A DNA stretch of 64,000 nucleotides from Ricinus communis (GCF_019578655.1 NC_063263.1:6520001-6584000), one strand, 5' to 3'. Positions 1 to 15,200 are shown, counted from the first letter of the stretch. A program made the numbers and translations. Notes: generated by a model from the letters alone, not told the origin.

Positions 1-1194
1 TTTATTTTTCGCTTGGGAAGATTATGTAAAAGTTGTAAACCACAAGTAGTTGAAAGTAGATAAGAAAGAAATGAAAAGGGTGTAGATGACAAGATGAACA
101 CTAAGTAATTTGGAGCAATTATTGATCCCTTTGATAAGGGCTTTTTCTTTTTCTTTTTTTTCTTTTCAAGTGATGCAAAATTCTATGCACATAGCACATG
201 AAAGACTAATTTTGTTGGTATATAACTATACATATGATTTGGAAAAGGCTTGGAATTCAAGCAACTAGGAAAGACAACATGGAATTTATCCTTTTTTATA
301 ATAATTAAGATGAATTTTTTTATTTATTATTAATATTAGAATAGACCGCAGATTATATAATTACAATAATAATCTCTTACACTTGTTGTAAATACGATAA
401 AAACTAAAAGCGTTTTACGAGATTTTAAATTGGGGAAAGAAAAATATCAAAATATATAATTAAAAATACTTGTTTTGAATGAAATATTAGTTTAGATGGA
501 AGGGCAAAAAAGTGTTGGATGGAAGAATCCAAGGAGAATTAAAGAAGTTACCCAACATAAGATGATTAGAACATTAGAAAGCTTTGTTTGACAATTTCTC
601 CATCGCCTTTGTGATGCATTCCACGTTCTCAATTATTGCCTTCTCCTCTCGCTAGGGACAAAGTCACACTGTACTGTTGTTGAACCAACCTTCCCAATTT
701 ACATAGACAAGTGTCATCCTCTGCAAATTTCCAGGAAGTATATTAATAATAATAATAAGGTCATCAGACATTGACAATTAATTTTGACGAATTTTATTAA
801 AAGAATTTTGGTGGGGCTTAGAGATATCTCATTTATATTACTAATATCTTACACTGTAGTTATCAAGTAATTTTTTAATATTATTACATTATATTTATTT
901 TTTTATTATATGTTGGTAAATTTAACTACGCACATTATTGTGAAAAAACTAATAGAAGATTTATTATAATTTTAAAAAATAAAATTTAAAAAAATCTATG
1001 TCGTAATTATTAATTATAAGTTTGTAATAAATCTAAAATTATATTATTACTTAGATAATGACTTTCCAAGTTAATTAAAGTTAATTTTATATTGTTATTA
1101 TTATTATTTTGATAACACAGCAAAAGGGTAAAAGAAAGAAGAAAAATGGGAAAATGTAACAGTTGAAATTGCTTTAACTTTTGTTTTATGTGAT
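1..1194. other. AT-rich intergenic DNA
   Basis: No coding stretch with recognisable protein content was found on either strand. The sequence is AT-rich with many homopolymer runs. Short open frames here are low-complexity (runs of Leu, Asn, Ile) and look accidental. Confidence 0.6.
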
Positions 1195-1530
1195 TGGCCA
1201 CGCCAGACGGCAGGTAACTGTAGCGAGTATAAGCGCCGCCTCTCTACAGAAGCGAGTACAGTAAAAATGGGACCCACAGGGACCTCTAGAATCCTCACAT
1301 GTGATCCATTTGTTCTCTTTAACCTATTAGAGACACGACACGTGGCGTCGCTGTCGGCTAAAGGCCAATGTTTACATTTCACGTGGTTTTGGAATTGAAA
1401 CGTCCACATATGGCCACGTCATCTTGCCAGCTTGCTCCAGCTAAACCCCTCATATCTCGCCACGTTGAAAGTCTCATATACATTGGTGGTACTTCAGATA
1501 TCTATTTAGCCTCTTCTATAAAAAGAAAAT
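1195..1530 (+). promoter_or_regulatory. Promoter-like island with ABRE/G-box and DRE motifs and a TATA box
   Basis: This stretch is clearly richer in GC than its surroundings. It holds CACGTGGC at 1339-1346 (G-box/ABRE), GTCGG at 1353-1357 (reverse complement of the DRE/CRT core CCGAC), CACGTGG at 1380-1386, CCACGTC at 1414-1420 and GCCACGTT at 1459-1466, then TATAAAAAG at 1517-1525. In plants, ABREs close to a DRE core are typical of promoters induced by ABA, drought or cold. The order suggests transcription to the right from about 1550. The only ATG close downstream (about 1560) opens a frame of some 17 codons. Function is inferred from motifs only. Confidence 0.5.
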
Positions 1531-2473
1531 AATTAAAAGAAAACGGCGAAAACAGGAAAATGCGTCCTTCCATTTTATTTTTTCTGTGTTCTTCTCCAAA
1601 TCTAATCATTTGAGGTGGCAAGAGAAACATAATATTGGCTTCACTTATTAGTTTTGTTAGAAGTCCATAACTCCACTTTCTTTCTTTAGCTAATAATTAT
1701 TTTCTTTCTTCAAAACAATAATCTAATAAATACTTTCTATATTTATCAAGTATCTCAATTAATTTATGCGGTGAATAAGTTTAATAATTATTAATTAGTT
1801 TATCTTAGTATATTTCGAATGCTTTATTATTTTAATATTTTTTAAAAAAAAATTGATCATCTTAATTAGTTGAGCCAATGCAAAATTGTAAACTTCAAAA
1901 TAAAATAGTACTATTTTCTTTGTGTTTTACGGGTGGTAATTGGGTTAAATTAGTAAATGGAAGATGCAAGAGTTGAGAAATGATTTTCGAATAAAATATA
2001 AAATCTGAAATGATTGAGGCAATGATGATTCTGATAGAAGTATCTTATTTTATAAGTAAAAGGTAACCACATGTTTAAGGTGGGGTTAATTAACATAGAG
2101 ATCGGCCACCTCAAAAGGTCAGTCGTCTTAAAAGTGTGGTGGTGGGTGGATGTGTGTCATTTTCTTTTCCTATCACATCTCATGTATCAATTGATTCAAT
2201 CTCATCTAATAACTCACATCAAAATTTGTTTTAGCAAATTAAATTATTGTTGCTTAATCTCTACATCTTTCATTTTTATTTATTTATATTTGCCCCTTTA
2301 TTTCTGTTTTCATATATGATGGGCATGTGTTGTTTGCATGTTCCATTTAATGCAAATCAACTTTAAATCATTTTCATTCAAAGTCACATGGCATTTGCCG
2401 CACCATATTATACTTACCCCATCTCCTCTTCAATCAAAAAAAATAATTTATCTCAATCTAATTTATAAATTTT

Positions 2474-2478
<5 letters not shown>

Positions 2479-2521
<43 letters not shown>
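2479..2521. repeat. (TA)n microsatellite
   Basis: An uninterrupted TA dinucleotide run of about 21 units in intergenic DNA. Confidence 0.95.
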
Positions 2522-2523
<2 letters not shown>

Positions 2524-5129
2524 ATATTTTGTATTTAATATTAAATAATTAATATATATTTTATCATTAAAATTAATAAATATATATCAATTATCTACTA
2601 ATTTAATATATAATTAAAAAACATATATCATATAATTAAAAATAATCTTTTATTTAATTATATATAGTCCGACAAAGAAAAATTGACTTAGAGGAAAGCA
2701 AACTAGTAAATTCCATGGACAATGCCATTTACACTAGAGTCCAAGAGTGATAGAAGAAACGGTCTAACTCAAAATCAAATCTAAATTTCAAAATAGTACC
2801 AAAAACACGATTGATTTATATAATGATTTTAGCTTTTTTCAATTTATGATTTTTAGTTTTGATTCTGATTACTAATTTTTAATTTTATGTCAGTTTCTTA
2901 GTTAACAGGTATATAAATATTTATATTGGGGTAAACATTTTAAACAATAACATACATAAATAATTTTTTTCTTAAACAGAAAAATCTAATAAAAAATTTG
3001 TCGCATTCCGTTCTATCTTCTTGAGCCTTCTTTAATCTCTTCAAAAATCAATACAAATTACTTCAGAATTAATCTTCCTCCACTTTTTCAAAATCTGCAA
3101 ATCCACTTGTGACCAAAGTAAATACTTCTCTAATCTCCTCAAATTAAACACACTTTGTAGAACCGATAAATAAGCTTGAGGATGAGAATGTATTACTATT
3201 TAACTTGATAAATGCCCGCGCTATATGGGCAGCTTAATAATTATATTATTAAAATAAATAATAAGTAATATTTATTAAAATTTATAGTAAAAATATTAAG
3301 ATATTAGATGATTATATAATTAAATTATAATTTTTAAATAAGAATAAATATTTTATAATAAATTTTTGTGATATTTTTATTGAACAAAATACGTATTTAT
3401 TAAACTTATATCACATATGATTTATCTTATAAATAATTTATAAAAATTAATTTATGTATATTATAAATGACCTGACATTATAATATATAATGACGTTCAA
3501 ATATGATTATCACTGTAGTATATTTTGAAAACAGAAAATGCAACTCAGTATGTATGTATTAATAGCACAACTTCAAGTTATCAAATTAAATTTGAGAATA
3601 CGTTTAGTTGCAAAATATCTACTTAAAAAAAAATATTTAGTACGTTTATAAATTTATTTATTTTTTTATCAAAAACTGAAAACTAAAATAAAAAATAGAA
3701 TAACTAAGAATTTATTTATAATTTAAAAATAAAAAGAAATAATTAAATTTCAGTGTAAGTACTTTTATCAGGTAATAATTCTATTAATCATATAATAAAA
3801 TAATATATGTAGGTAATACATTAGTAATTTTATTCATTAAAAGAAATAATAATTAATTTATTAGTCATATATAGTTTGATAAAAAATTCAATTAATTATA
3901 AAATTATCAATCACACTCGTTAAAAAACGTGAATAAGAAATGAATCATTTATAACGAATAAAAATAGTGATTATATAAATATGAAACTAAAAACTTGCAT
4001 ACCAAACAAAAGAGAAAAAAAAAACACAAGTAAAAGAACTTGGTCTCTTTTTATTAACTAATTAGTTTATTAATTCAATTAATTAATTATTAATTATTAA
4101 TCGAAATATATGTTATATTATGAGAATAAATGAAAATTGAAATATTTAATTATACTTAATTAATTAAAACACATAATTAATTAGTTTTATTGTCATACTG
4201 ATTTAAAAATAGTGAATTTATTCCTATATTTTAAAGTGCTAGGGTTATAACTTTTTCTTTAAATAGTAAATTATTTATATGAAGAAAAAATTACAATCCT
4301 AAAATTTTATAATGTTGAAATAGCATTTACTTTCAAAATAATAAAACATAAAAAAAAAACATTGCTACATATATAAATATTTAAATGTCTTTTGCTAATT
4401 ATTAATCTTATCCTTGTAATGATTATTATATTAATTAAAATAAATTTTAATTAGTTAATAATAATTATATTAATTAAAGTTTTGAGTTATGCAACACTTA
4501 ATTAGTTAAGAAACATATTAATTAATCTATCATTTTACTAATTTATACAGAGTAAATAATGAAAATGAAATACAAAATTAGAAAATTAGATAACCAATAT
4601 TAATATAATATGAATACTTTAATTCTTGATTGGATAATTTTTATATTTAGATTGTAACAAATAGTCTAAAATAAAATTTAAAAATAAAATAGAACTATCA
4701 AATGCATATTTTTCTTTTTTGATAACTAAGTTTCCAAAATATAAGTTATAAGCAATTGATTCCGTATGAAAAAATAATTTCTATATTTATTTCTTTAAAA
4801 ATTCGAGTGAAGCTAATTGACGAAAATAATGTTTGGAACCATATCATCTTAAATAGCTATTTTATAATCTCTAAGAAGAGTCATTAGACTTTTAATTAAT
4901 CTATTCAACTAAATATTTCAATTGACTTAATACAAAAAATATAATAAAAGTATTACTTCATCCAATATCTTATTTGACTTAATATAAAATATACAATACA
5001 AATATTATTTCACTATGAATAGGAGCAAATACCCATGTTTTGCACGAGGCAAAAGATAATTTTATTTTCACATACTAAATTGTAATTAAATTATTTAAAA
5101 TTTTAATTATTAATAAATAATAATATATA

Positions 5130-5133
<4 letters not shown>

Positions 5134-5222
<89 letters not shown>
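5134..5222. repeat. Compound (TA)n-(AG)n microsatellite
   Basis: About 32 TA units run directly into about 13 AG units at 5197. The compound structure makes this a likely length-polymorphic locus. Confidence 0.95.
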
Positions 5223-5223
<1 letters not shown>

Positions 5224-5781
5224 TAAAAGTAAGATTTTCAACTTATAGAATTTTTTGTAAAAGTTAGATTAAATTTATAATTCTAATAAATAGATTAAAA
5301 ATTGTATAATAAATCTTATGATGATAGGATAAGGAAAATAATTTAAAGTAATTAAATATTTGAGTGGAAATTTATAAACTTTTAATACTAAATTAATATA
5401 TACCTTTCTAAATAGTTAATGCATTTCTGTGATATTTATAAAATTAGTATTTTTAGTAGTTTTTTTTCTCATATAAATTCTTAAACTCATTATAATTTAA
5501 AAAAATAACTTGAAAATTATTAAAAATTTCTTGTAAAGAGAGAGAAAGCAAGTTGATTATAGGTGATTTATTTATTTTAATATAAAAAATTCATTAAAAT
5601 GTAAGAAAGTTCATAAAAAAATTGATAAGAAGATATATATAGTCAGAGCTCAAAACCTGACGTTGGGAAGAGCAAAGCTTTCTTGAGTAATATGGCCGCA
5701 CTGAAGCCATAGCTAAATAGGAATAAGAAAAAATTAGAAATGCCATAATAAATAGTGATATTCCAACCACCCCATGAATTG

Positions 5782-5807
5782 TATATATATATATATATAT
5801 ATATATA
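5782..5807. repeat. (TA)n microsatellite
   Basis: About 13 TA units in intergenic DNA. Confidence 0.9.
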
Positions 5808-8800
5808 GATTGAATTTGTGTGATGTTTTTATTTTAAGTTTAAAATTGTAATTAAATTTTTGGTTTTATTTTTCTCATCTTTTTCTAATTACTATTTAAT
5901 CAAGAGTTATTACTTTTTTCAAGCTATAAAATCCATTTTTATTCATTTTCATTTGTCGGTTTTCAAGCTATAAAAATGGATCTGGTGTAGTGTCTAATAA
6001 TGAAATTAATCACATGTTTTCAAGCTATAACATTATTTTCTTTTTGGAAGCTAATACATATTCACATAATTCTAGACATGTCACCTGCCTTCTATTTGCC
6101 AGTCATATTTTTGTGATAGTATCATGAAGGTAATATTAGTTATCAAACCCATAAAATTATAAATTTTGTATTTTGCAAAAAGTCATTGGCATTTATAATT
6201 AAGCGTCCCCACCCACCAATGAAATTTTAGGTTAATTTGTGAGAAGCGAAATTTAACAAGTGTCCAAACATCTATGACCATTTTGTCTACCCACATATTT
6301 TTTTCAAGTCAACTTTTTAATACTATTGAGATCCCTTTCATGGCTTTATCTCCCTCACATCCTTCTACTTTTGCAATACTACTACATTAAAAAAAAAAAA
6401 CAAAACAAAACAAAAGACCCATTTTCATTTTCTACTGTTTCTCTCTATTCAAGGAAAAAAAATCAAATCAAAATGGAAAAAATAAATGTGCATGTCTTGC
6501 TCTATCACTACAATTAATAATGTCACATGGTGAGATTGAAGTAGTGGCATTAATTAATTTGTATCTTGGTCTTGAATTTTTGCTAGCCATAAATACAACT
6601 AATTATTAATTATGAACATTACCTTCTCTAAATTAATGCTTAAATTAAATAGTTACACCACAAATAATAGGAAATCTTAATGGTGCCCGCAACGAGAAGT
6701 TTGACACCATTGACAATGAAATTGATGCTTTTTCTATATCTTTTAGGTGAAATTATTAACAAGTTGTCAACCAACCCTCCCATTATCACTATATCATTCC
6801 AGCAGTTTCGCTTAGAAATCCGACAAGGAGATCCATCCAATTGCACATATAAGTAATTTAATGTTACTAAGAAATTTAAGTTTTATTTTATGATGAAGTA
6901 ATAATTAAGAGGGTGTTAACTTTAATTTTTATTTTATTTTATTTTATTCTTGAGTTTTGAAATTTTTTCTTATATTAAATATATAAATAGATGTTTTTCT
7001 AAAAATAGATTTAAAATATTTTAAAAATAAAATATTAAATATAAATATTATAAACCTATTTTTTCTTGGCCAAAAAAAATCTCAAATACACTCTAAATAT
7101 ATTGGCATTTAGATAATTTTTTAAAAATTAATATCGTATGAGTGTTAATATATATTTTTAAACTAGTCTCGCTTTATTATTATATTAAAATATTAAATTT
7201 TTAATTATAAATAAAAAAAATATAACTCAAAATTAAAATCTTTTATCGTCTTATTAAATTTAAACTATTAAATTTACAGTAATATATAAAAATAATAATT
7301 TTCAAATATATAATCGGAGCATGAAATATATAGTTAAAGTTGCTAGAATGATTAAATTGAACGGTTGCAATTAAATGTAAAGGAGATAGAAGTGGATTCA
7401 TTTTTATTTTTCTCGTTTTTTTAAGGGATTACCAAAGAAATTGTCGCAGTAGAATAGAAAGGTAATTGATTGAGCATGAATGCCCGAATGTATGTAAAGG
7501 TAATAAAATAAAATAAAATAAAACTCCAGTTAAATTAGGGTGGTAAAATAAGGCAAGTAAACAAACTAATTTTTGAAATGAATGATACTAATAATTAATC
7601 TTAATTTCTTTTTTAATTCAATAACTAATCTTAATTAATCACCTAAAAATGGGAATAGAAATTGTCAAGGTTAGGCAAATGTGAATATAATAGAGATTAG
7701 AGTTTTTCCAGCATGGATATCACTGCTTGCTGTAATGGCATATTATATTATAAAATAAGCAAGTTGAGAAAAAAAGAAAGGTATATTAGCATATTCTTAT
7801 TCACCATCCATTATTTGGATAATATCAGCATAATATATACATATATCCAGGTGTTGCTTTCCAATTTTATATATACTTTTCTCTTTTTTAATTTCTTTTT
7901 TAAAAGATAACATCTCTCTTAAAGTTAGGTATTTTTTTCTTTTACAATTTAGTTCATATTTTTTTTTTTAAATAATTAGGTCTTAAAAGACTTTACAAGA
8001 CATGGTAATTGATAAACCAAATAAAAATATTGTAGTAATTTATTTATGAACCTCTAAATTATAAAAAAAGATTTCTTTAGACATTTAAATATTTATTTTA
8101 AGAATTTTAATCTAAAAGAATATTAAGTAAATATTTTTAAAATTAGCATAAAATATTCATTGAAACTTACATAAAAGGAAAGTAAAAAAATTATAACAAG
8201 AGAAACTTTGTTGAAATTATTATAAGTCATAATTGAGATAATAAAAAAAAATTATTACACGTATTTACGACTTGTAATATAAAATTATAATAAAAGTTGC
8301 TTTTAATTTAGGATATATTTATTTTTTTAATATTTTATTTCGAATTATAAGATGAATTTGTTAATTGAAATAAAAAAAGATTGCAACAAAAAAACTATTT
8401 TTTAAAAGTAAATATAAAAGGATTTATATCAAATTAACAAATGGGATAGAGGCATTGCTAAAGAGAGAAACTAACGGTGTATTTTTAGAGATTTGATTGT
8501 ATGAGTAATTTCTCTGTTAAAAGGAATATGACGAAAATAACAAAATTAATCCAGATGGAAACTCACTTAGATAATTGGTAATCTGTTTGTATTTAAATTC
8601 CTTTAATTATAAGTGAGATTCTCCAAAGTCGTTAGTATTTCTAATATACATATATTTACGGCTCCGACGTGTTAATTATTTTTAACCACAAATACTATAA
8701 AATTAAGAATTAAAAAATAGCGGCGTAATTTTCGTGTACAATTACAAAGACAAAATCTCCTTTAGTTCAGCTTAAAATATAAATATAAATTTCTCATATT

Positions 8801-8839
8801 TAAGAAAAAAAAAAAGAAAAGAAAAAAAAAACAAACGAA

Positions 8840-9291
8840 AATCTCTCTACTTTGCGGCATCTACAGCTCTCTCCTCTCTCTCTCATCATAGTCGATCTAT
8901 CCTCTCTCTCTCACACACTCTCTCAGACCTCAAAACGGTCCGTTTTTATCTCATTCACCGGTCTGCTTCGTTTCAAAACAATATCAATTATCAGCTTCTA
9001 CTGTAATTTCTTTTTTTCTTTTTCTTTTTTTCTTAAGGCCGTTTATCTTTGTGCAGTGTCATTGTGTATGTTTCTTTTTTTGGTTATATACTTTGAATAT
9101 GTAACAGAGCTCAAACAAACTTTTGAAAAATTTTATAGATTCTGTTTTTTTTTTTTTTTTCTTTGGTATTATAGTTAGTGTGTAGATTTGAGAAGCAGAG
9201 GTGTCGTTTTCAGCGAGGAGAGTTGACCCGGGCCGAGAGGAACTGCTCTGCTCGGGGAAGAAGATAAGATAGTAAATAGATCCGAATAAAC
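8840..9291 (+). promoter_or_regulatory. Leader of the SAC phosphatase gene, CT-rich
   Basis: Upstream of the ATG at 9292 the plus strand is rich in CT repeats (8869-8930), as is common around plant transcription starts. A GC-richer stretch (about 9186-9291) directly precedes the start codon. A possible 5' UTR intron would run from a GT at 9002 to an AG at about 9185, through a T-rich stretch typical of plant introns. That intron is inferred, not proven. Confidence 0.45.
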
Positions 9292-12200
9292 ATGGATACT
9301 AAGGCTGCCGCCGGCTTACCTGACCCGAATTCTGGTTACTTGCAGAAATTTCGCCTCTATGAGACTCGCTCGGTACATATATTATTATTTGCTTACATGT
9401 TGATTATGTGTTGTTTGTTTTTTTCTTAATTTTTTTTTTTTTAGTTTTGGATGCTTATTACTCTGCTACGTCGTTTTGGAACATACATAATCTGTACTTG
9501 TTTACTTGAGAATTTGGACTTGATTCTATTTATTTAGGTATTGATATGAATTTGAGCATCTAGCAGGAATTTTGTTGATTGATTCATGGACTTGTTCTGT
9601 TTTTTTTTTTCTTTGTGTAATCGGTAAAGAATATTAGATTTTGAATTTTATCTTTCTCAATTAATTATTTATTAACCATTCTTTATTATGTAGATAAAAA
9701 TGTTATTGTTATAATTATTTTAGATTGCTGTTTTTGGAGTTGCACTATTTTTGAGGTTTCAGATTTAGAATACACTTTCTTTATGATTTTCATCTAAATA
9801 AGTTTTACTTCTACTGTGGTCAACAAATTCGACCTACATGATTTCTCTTTTATTTTTGTTAATTTTATGTTGTTCTTAATAGTCAACATGCATTAACATG
9901 CGTGTGCTGATACATACATTTGATCTGAATATCCACATGACCAGCATTCTATGCTGATGTAGTAGAAAACTAGTTGCTTACAGTCATATATATGATGCAC
10001 TTTCCTCAGCTGAATGTTTTGGTTCCTGCCACTGTTTTCATATTAATAGTACCAAAAAAAATTTAAGGTATTCAAACTATAAGCCATAATGTGCCTTTAT
10101 TAATCATATTTGATTTATCAAATAATATTTTAATTCTTTCTTTTTGTTTCATTTGTATAAAATGACTTTTAATGTTGGTTATGGAGTTGCTTATCGATGT
10201 AAAATTGGTTTTCATTTTATATGCAACAGAATTTTTATATGTTAGGAAGAGACAAGAGTAGGAGATTTTGGAGGGTTTTAAAGATTGATCGATTAGATCC
10301 ATCTGAACTGAATATTCTCCAAGATTCTACAGCATACTCAGAAAGTGAATGCTGTGACCTGCTAAGGCGAATACATGAAGGGAATAAGTCAACGGGCGGA
10401 CTTAAATTTGTCACTACTTGCTATGGATTAGTTGGTATGTATATGGATTTGCACAGTCTTCTATGTATGTTCTTGCATCTATTTCATTATGTAACTCATG
10501 GCATTTTCTTCCCCTTAAAACTAGGTTTCATTAAATTTTTGGGACCCTATTACATGCTGCTGATAACAAAAAGAAGGAAAATTGGTGCAATTTGTGGCCA
10601 TGCGATATATGCCATCACCAAGAGCGAGATGATTCCTATTCCGAATTCTTCTTTGCGGTCCAATATGACTAATTCTAAGAACGAGAACAGGTCTTTTGTC
10701 CATTCTGCATGTGAATGTAACATGTACTTGGTACTTTTAAAGAGACCTATGAGATTAGCTATCAAAGCTGTGCACTGTTAATTTGTAATTAGATATGGAT
10801 TTTGTCATGGTTTTTTTTTTTTTAATTTTCTTCAATTACTTTTTCTAATCTGAGTTGGGCATCATGTATTAGAAGTAGACAAGTTCAACACTGTGGAGGT
10901 AACTTCTGTACTATTTATGTTAAAACACCCTTCAGTGTTAATTAATGGCTTGGCCTTGTCTAATTCAAACCTATTTGAATTCTGCTGGTGGTTCAGTCTC
11001 ACTCTTATTCTTTCTTTTCAAATGAAACTAGTAGAAGATCTAATTCCGAGTTACGCAGTATCCAATGTTATTCTTGCATTGTGCTTAGTTGATAACATTG
11101 TATAGTAGCTATTGCCAGTTCATTTCCTGCATATGTACAGGAGCAAACTTCATTGCTGTTGCGATGATGTTAATTTAACATGTTGAATAAGACAAGGTAC
11201 CATCAGGGTTTGTTGGGGAGAACTTACCTCCTTTTCTTTTCTTTCCTTTCTTTTTCTTTCTTCTGTTGCCTTCAGCTTTTTATTTTTAACTTATTGACTA
11301 GCACTTTATTTTGTAATATACCTTCTACCTTGACACTTGGTAATATTATTTAAAGTTCACTAACTTGTAATTATTTTCTTCGGATGATGCTGTAGATACA
11401 AGAAGCTCTTATGCACGGTGGATCTTACAAGGGACTTCTTTTTCAGTTATTCATACAACATCATGCATTGTCTTCAAAAGAATTTATATAACAGCGAGAC
11501 AGGGAAAGTTCCCTATGAAACAATGTTTGTTTGGAATGAATTCTTAACTCGAGGGATCCGGAATAACCTCGAGAATACGCTGTGGACAGTGGCATTAGTA
11601 TATGGCTTTTTTAAACAGGTGCACTTTATTCTCAATACACTGCCTGTATATAGATTATCTGATACTTTACTTGCATAAAAAAATACATCTTTTTGCATGT
11701 TCTCTTTTGTGGGGAATTGATAATCTTCAGTGCCTGTTGCATATGGTGGCAACGTGATATTTTGCAGTCTCTTCTCTTTTCTATCTTTTCACTTCCCTAT
11801 GTTCAGCTCTCGTTGAAGCTATTAAGTTTACTTGCCTCCCAATTTGATTTGGGAGTCAATGAGTTACTTTAGCAAGAATAAAGTTAAAATTTAGAACATG
11901 GTCTTTTTATAAACTGATCTCAATTACATGGAACTTAACTTCGGTATCAGAGCGATGTATATGGTCTTGCACTAGTTCCTTAAATTTAGCTAAGAATGCT
12001 ATGCAGATTATCATGTGAACTTTGTGCCAGCTCTGAATCTACTTTTTTTTTTTTTTTTTTCTTTTTCATTTCCTTTGTTGTCTAGGTGAAACTTTCAATC
12101 TCAGGTAAGGACTTCAAGTTGACACTCATCGCGAGACGCTCACGGCATTACGCCGGCACCAGGTATGAATTGTCTTTTGAACGACTTGGTAAGCATATTT

Positions 12201-15200
12201 CATAAATGGTTGAATTTGCACATTTTTTTGCCATCTCAACTTTTATTTTGAGCCCCTGGATGTGGTAAACTTCCAGAATATGTAAATTATGAATTTAATG
12301 TGTAAATTATCTTCTTTTCCCCAATAATGCAGTGTTCTTAAAGTAGATCTTATCTTACTTCCCTATTGTTTCTTGTATAGATATTTAAAACGTGGTGTGA
12401 ATGAGAAGGGCAGAGTGGCTAATGATGTGGAGACAGAGCAGATAGTCTTTGAAGATGTTCCTAATGGCTATCCAGTGCAAATAAGTTCTGTTGTGCAGCA
12501 TAGGGGTTCAATCCCACTTTTCTGGTCCCAAGAAACTTCGCGATTGAACATTAAACCTGACATTATATGTATGATTTTATCACACTAAACTGCAGTATAC
12601 TCAATGGTAACTTCTCTTAAATATGCTTATTACTTGTTCTGTTTGCAGTATCAAACAAGGACCAAAATTACGAGGCCACAAAACTTCACTTTGAAAATCT
12701 TGTAAAGCGATATGGGAATCCAATAATTATTTTGAATTTAATTAAGGTAGGCTCCTGCAACTAGTACATGTCCATTTTTCTTTATATATGCCTTCGCGTG
12801 AACTGGACTTATTCGTCAACATGTTTTGGAAATTGTTTTGATTAACAGACACATGAAAAGAAGCCGCGGGAAAGCATACTTCGTGTAGAGTTTGCTAATG
12901 CTATCAAATTTATAAACAAAGGCTTATCAGAGGACAATCGCCTGAGGTTCCTCCACTGGGATTTGCATAGACATTCCAGAAAGTACTTAGCCTGCACTAA
13001 CCTCACCTGTTCTTCTTTTTTAACAATTATTTCCATTATTATTAATGCGATCAGAATTTGTTTGTTTGAGAACAGAGCTACCAATGTGCTGTTGCTTTTA
13101 GGGAAAGTGGCGGCATATGCATTAAACCTAACTGGAATCTTTTATTGTCAAGTTAACTCGAGTTTGATGCCCATGGGATTTCCCAATTCTTCCTACTCTG
13201 AGTAAGTTAACAATCTGGCTACTATCACTTGCACAGCATTTTTTATCAGTTTCTAAAGATAAGGATTGCTCTTACCATAAATTGGTCTTTCTGTACAATT
13301 GTTTTTGAAATTGCTTTTTTTGCACTTATAGTATTTTTCATTAATAAACTGTAATGTTTTAGTATGTTGAATTTACAATGGTTAGAGAAGTTCTTTCCCT
13401 AAGTGCTGATTTAATGTTCAGAACTGGTGCTTGTGTGGCTTTTGGAATGCACAGATATTAGATAGTAGTCTTTGGAAGAGAGGGAAAGAAGATTAAGCAA
13501 AATCGATTCTACTAAGAAATTGCTTGTGGAAAATTATGCTGTATAAGCAACTGCTTATTTTGCCCAAATTTCTTTTGTTTCTGCTAATTCTCTAGTCACT
13601 TAAGCTGTTGGCAATGTGAACATTGTTCAGGGAAAATAATGATGAGTGCTCTTTGGGAAATCCTTCTTCCACTGAAAATGAATTTGAAAGGACTTCAGAA
13701 TCAGGAGTTGGCAATATTGATTCTGGAGCAAATGGAAATTCACGTACCAAGGCCCCAATGTTTCAAAGAGGGGTTCTAAGGACTAATTGCATAGACTGTT
13801 TGGATCGCACAAATGTTGCACAATATGCCTATGGTTTGATGGCTCTTGGTCATCAGCTGCATGCGCTTGGATTCATAGAATCACCAATTATTGATCTAGA
13901 TAACCAATTGGCAGAGGATTTAATGAGGAATTATGAGACAATGGGTGACACGCTTGCGCTGCAGTATGGTGGGTCTGCGGCACACAACAAGGTAATCCTT
14001 TTAAAATAAGTTGGAATTTGATTTTCTTTTTGTGTAATACATTTTCTAGATATAATAAACTGCAACTGCAAATTTAATTCTGTGCTCCTAATTCATCTAC
14101 GTGCCATAGATAGTTTTTGTCTTCAATTATTTTTTGATAATGGTGAATGGATTGGTTTCACCCCGATTGTGGAGAGCATCAGCAAACCATCAATATATCA
14201 TGCAACATAATTTTCATTGTGATGTAACTCTCTGTCTATGTGTATAACAGCGATAGATTGATTAGCTTATGTTCTAATGGCGTTCAAGGTGCTTGCCATG
14301 TACCACTGTGGTAGTAGGGGTTATGTTGTCTGTTGAACTGATAGATCAAGACATAAGATACTTCCCAAAGTTATTAATCTTTTTTTTAAATTATTGAGCT
14401 GGCTTACATCCCCTCTCTACAGACAGGCCTGGACATCCAAATTAGATTCTATGTTCTTCTATAGTGAAACCAAAAACTGACTGCAAATGAAGTTACTTTT
14501 TGTAAACTAAATGCAAAGACATGACCACACTAGTTGACTTCCTTGAATACTTTATTTGCACATGCAGAGTTGTTCATTATTCATAGTAAACTGTAAACCA
14601 GGGAATAAACCGTATTTAATAGTTCAGTTTGTTTTGTTAAAATTTATAGTGAAGTTTGGTTTTGTATCTTATAGAAACCAAGCTATAAACCGTATATTTA
14701 TAATGAAGTTTTACAACTCTTAATTCAACATATGAGCCCCTTGCTGTGGGCTAAAAAATTTAATTTTCCATGTCTTGTTAATTTAGTTACTGTATTTCAA
14801 AGTTGGAATATACCTCTTCAGAGTAAATCTGCTTAAGTTAAGGCTATAACTTGCCCTTTGCATCACCCGAGTGTTACCTGCTCTTCTCTGGCTTGGATAC
14901 TTCTTACTTTCCCAATTTGAATTTACCGGTATCTCTGTACCATAAACAGATTTTCTCGGAGAGGAGAGGACAGTGGAAAGCTGCAACTCAGTCCCAAGAG
15001 TTCTTCAGAACTCTACAGCGTTACTACAGTAATGCTTACATGGATGCTGAGAAACAAGATGCCATTAACGTGTAAGTTAAATACCATTTGTTAAAGCATC
15101 AAATGTTTCTGGAATAGTTCAAGGAGTCCTCAAATTGTATCAATCAATAATAGGCATTAATATGGGAAAGGTTACTCATTTGATGTCTTTTTAAGCAGGT

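Larger units (their letters stand above)
1560..8830. other. Long AT-rich intergenic region
   Basis: About 7 kb with high A+T, abundant poly-A/T runs and microsatellites and no frame that resembles a known protein. A slightly more complex patch at about 6640-6850 can be read for 68 codons on the minus strand, but I recognise nothing in it. The right end (8790-9290) merges into the leader of the SAC phosphatase gene. Confidence 0.6.

Noticed and set aside
1104..1409. 101-codon open frame on the minus strand across the promoter island
   Set aside because: It covers the cluster of regulatory motifs, ends in low-complexity residues and resembles no protein; the open frame results from the GC-richer composition.
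6640..6846. 68-codon minus-strand frame in the intergenic region
   Set aside because: No recognised similarity, no promoter features and no splice partners.
10860..10892. A possible extra small exon in the SAC gene (AG at 10873, GT at 10899)
   Set aside because: Joining exon 3 directly to 11396 keeps the frame and the conserved protein; the extra piece would add residues foreign to the family.
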